Below are positions 63,053-64,000 of a stretch of 64,000 nucleotides of DNA, piece by piece; the stretch's first letter is position 1; every line of letters begins with the position of its first letter. The translations under genes and the position numbers were made by a program. The DNA comes from Rhabdornis inornatus (Eukaryota > Chordata > Aves > Passeriformes > Rhabdornithidae): contig VWZS01000708.1 of assembly GCA_013397075.1 (NCBI GenBank), positions 62,001 to 126,000 of the forward strand. The letters run 5' to 3'. Below the pieces are notes generated by a model, which saw only the letters and a list, made by a program, of their open reading frames with translations, did not search any database and was not told the origin of the DNA.

Positions 63053-63368
63053 CACAGTGGTTTTAGAGAAATTTTAATTTCCAGTGTACCTTTGAGCATC
63101 AAGCTTAGGATAAGTTATTGTGATGATACAATGCACAGTGTTGTGAACACCAGTGCCTTTACTGTGCCAGCTCTAATAATGAGAGCCATTGTTTGGGGAG
63201 AGCAGTCTCCTACACTCTAGACAAAAGTGTAATTACTTTTGAACGATGTGGAATGTGCTCAGTTTAATAGCATGGAGAATAGATTCACAAAGATTCAGAT
63301 AAAGCTAGCTTGGAAGCCATATGTGCAGTGTGGCAGTATGAAATTGTTAGCAGGCACCATAATTACAA

Positions 63369-63390
63369 CACATACACACGCGCGCACGCA
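63369..63390. repeat. alternating purine-pyrimidine tract
   Basis: ACACATACACACGCGCGCACGC alternates purine and pyrimidine and includes a CG core. It is a candidate Z-DNA-forming sequence, but short. Confidence 0.6.
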
Positions 63391-64000
63391 ATTTCACAGT
63401 TTAAACTATAAACTTGTTTTTGGTAAGTTTGCATCTGTCTGATGTTCTTTCCTTCCTCTTTCAATGGTAAATTGATATTTATAAGATGATGAAATTACAT
63501 TGCTGCAAACATTGTATTATAACGTCATCAGAAAAGTAGCACGTGGAAGCAGTTTCCGCAGATGCAATTTTAGGCTTTTACCAAAGTTCAGTCTTTACAC
63601 TTGCACCATTTCAGGGCATCACTATGTGGGCTGTTAGGAAAGGGAACAAATGAAAAATAATCAGTCAGGACCCCTGAAAGAGCTGTAGAAGTTGCTTACT
63701 GCATTGTTTAGTCCAGACCCTGGAAAACTCTCGGCCGTCCTTGAGAATCAGCTGTGATAGAGCCAGAAACAGCTTTGATAACTCTCCTATCTGCCCAACA
63801 AGTATCTTGCATTCAAGTTAGACTAGTCTGCTTGTCCTTCTTGTCGTGATCCATGTTCTCCCAGAACTCCTATCCTGTCCCATCCATGTGAGTCATGCTT
63901 ACATTACTTGCCAACTACTTGATGTACCAGTCCTGTCTGGGGCACATAAACAAACAGAAAAGGCGTCTTCATTCTTCAGGTGAGTCAGGGATCAAAGCCA

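Larger units (their letters stand above)
59229..64000 (+). other. SOX5: SOX5 intron downstream of the recognised exon (5' part)
   Basis: The sequence begins with the GTAGGT donor. Reading on in the SOX5 frame gives 45 further codons and a stop at 59364-59366. The next SOX5 coding exon, expected to continue with Glu-Val-Asp, was not found, so the intron extends beyond the window. Contents: the CR1 fragment at 61.7 kb and simple repeats near 63.0 and 63.4 kb. Confidence 0.8.

Noticed and set aside
1..64000. CRISPR array, operon, phage or tRNA/rRNA genes
   Set aside because: No direct-repeat/spacer array, no tightly packed coding frames, and no cloverleaf or rRNA sequence was recognised; the composition and repeats are those of a bird nuclear genome.

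Overview
The window looks like vertebrate, almost certainly avian, nuclear DNA. It is mostly non-coding, AT-rich sequence with low repeat content. The recognisable repeats are CR1 LINE fragments with typical bird 3' ends, solo LTRs with 6-bp target duplications, and worn amniote-age MIR/L2/CR1-type relics. There is one 149-bp assembly gap (N) and one isolated N. No bacterial, phage or organellar gene is present, and almost all open frames are chance frames.

Only one protein-coding segment can be supported: an early coding exon of the transcription factor gene SOX5 at 58997-59228 on the + strand. It is flanked by a good splice acceptor and donor and carries an ATG at its second base. The rest of the gene (coiled coil, HMG box) lies downstream of the window.

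About 37 kb upstream, on the same strand, is a CpG-rich block (about 18.93-21.66 kb, interrupted by the N gap). It is the only strong promoter-like region in the window and is inferred to be a SOX5 promoter with a non-coding first exon. That would make 21.7-59.0 kb a SOX5 intron and 59.2-64 kb the next intron. Whether 1-18.9 kb is intergenic or part of a still longer SOX5 transcript cannot be decided from the sequence.

Layout: 0-3.2 kb, unannotated with a MIR/L2-like relic; 3.2-3.5 kb, a palindromic hAT-like DNA element; 4.36-4.82 and 7.05-7.57 kb, two related solo LTRs, each with its own target duplication; 7.57-7.87 kb, a GC-rich patch; 7.9-18.4 kb, AT-rich desert; 18.4-18.6 kb, MIR and old CR1 relics; 18.9-21.7 kb, the CpG promoter block; 21.7-58.99 kb, putative intron with a third solo LTR of another family (35.27-35.60 kb), CR1 fragments (39.7, 45.2 kb), a G/T tract (45.0 kb) and a GC-rich minisatellite (46.5 kb); 59.0-59.2 kb, the SOX5 exon; 59.2-64.0 kb, intron with a CR1 fragment (61.7 kb).

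I found no new gene system. The observations most worth following are the gap-interrupted CpG promoter, the exon whose first ATG could set the N-terminus of a shorter SOX5 isoform, the two LTR families and the palindromic DNA transposon.
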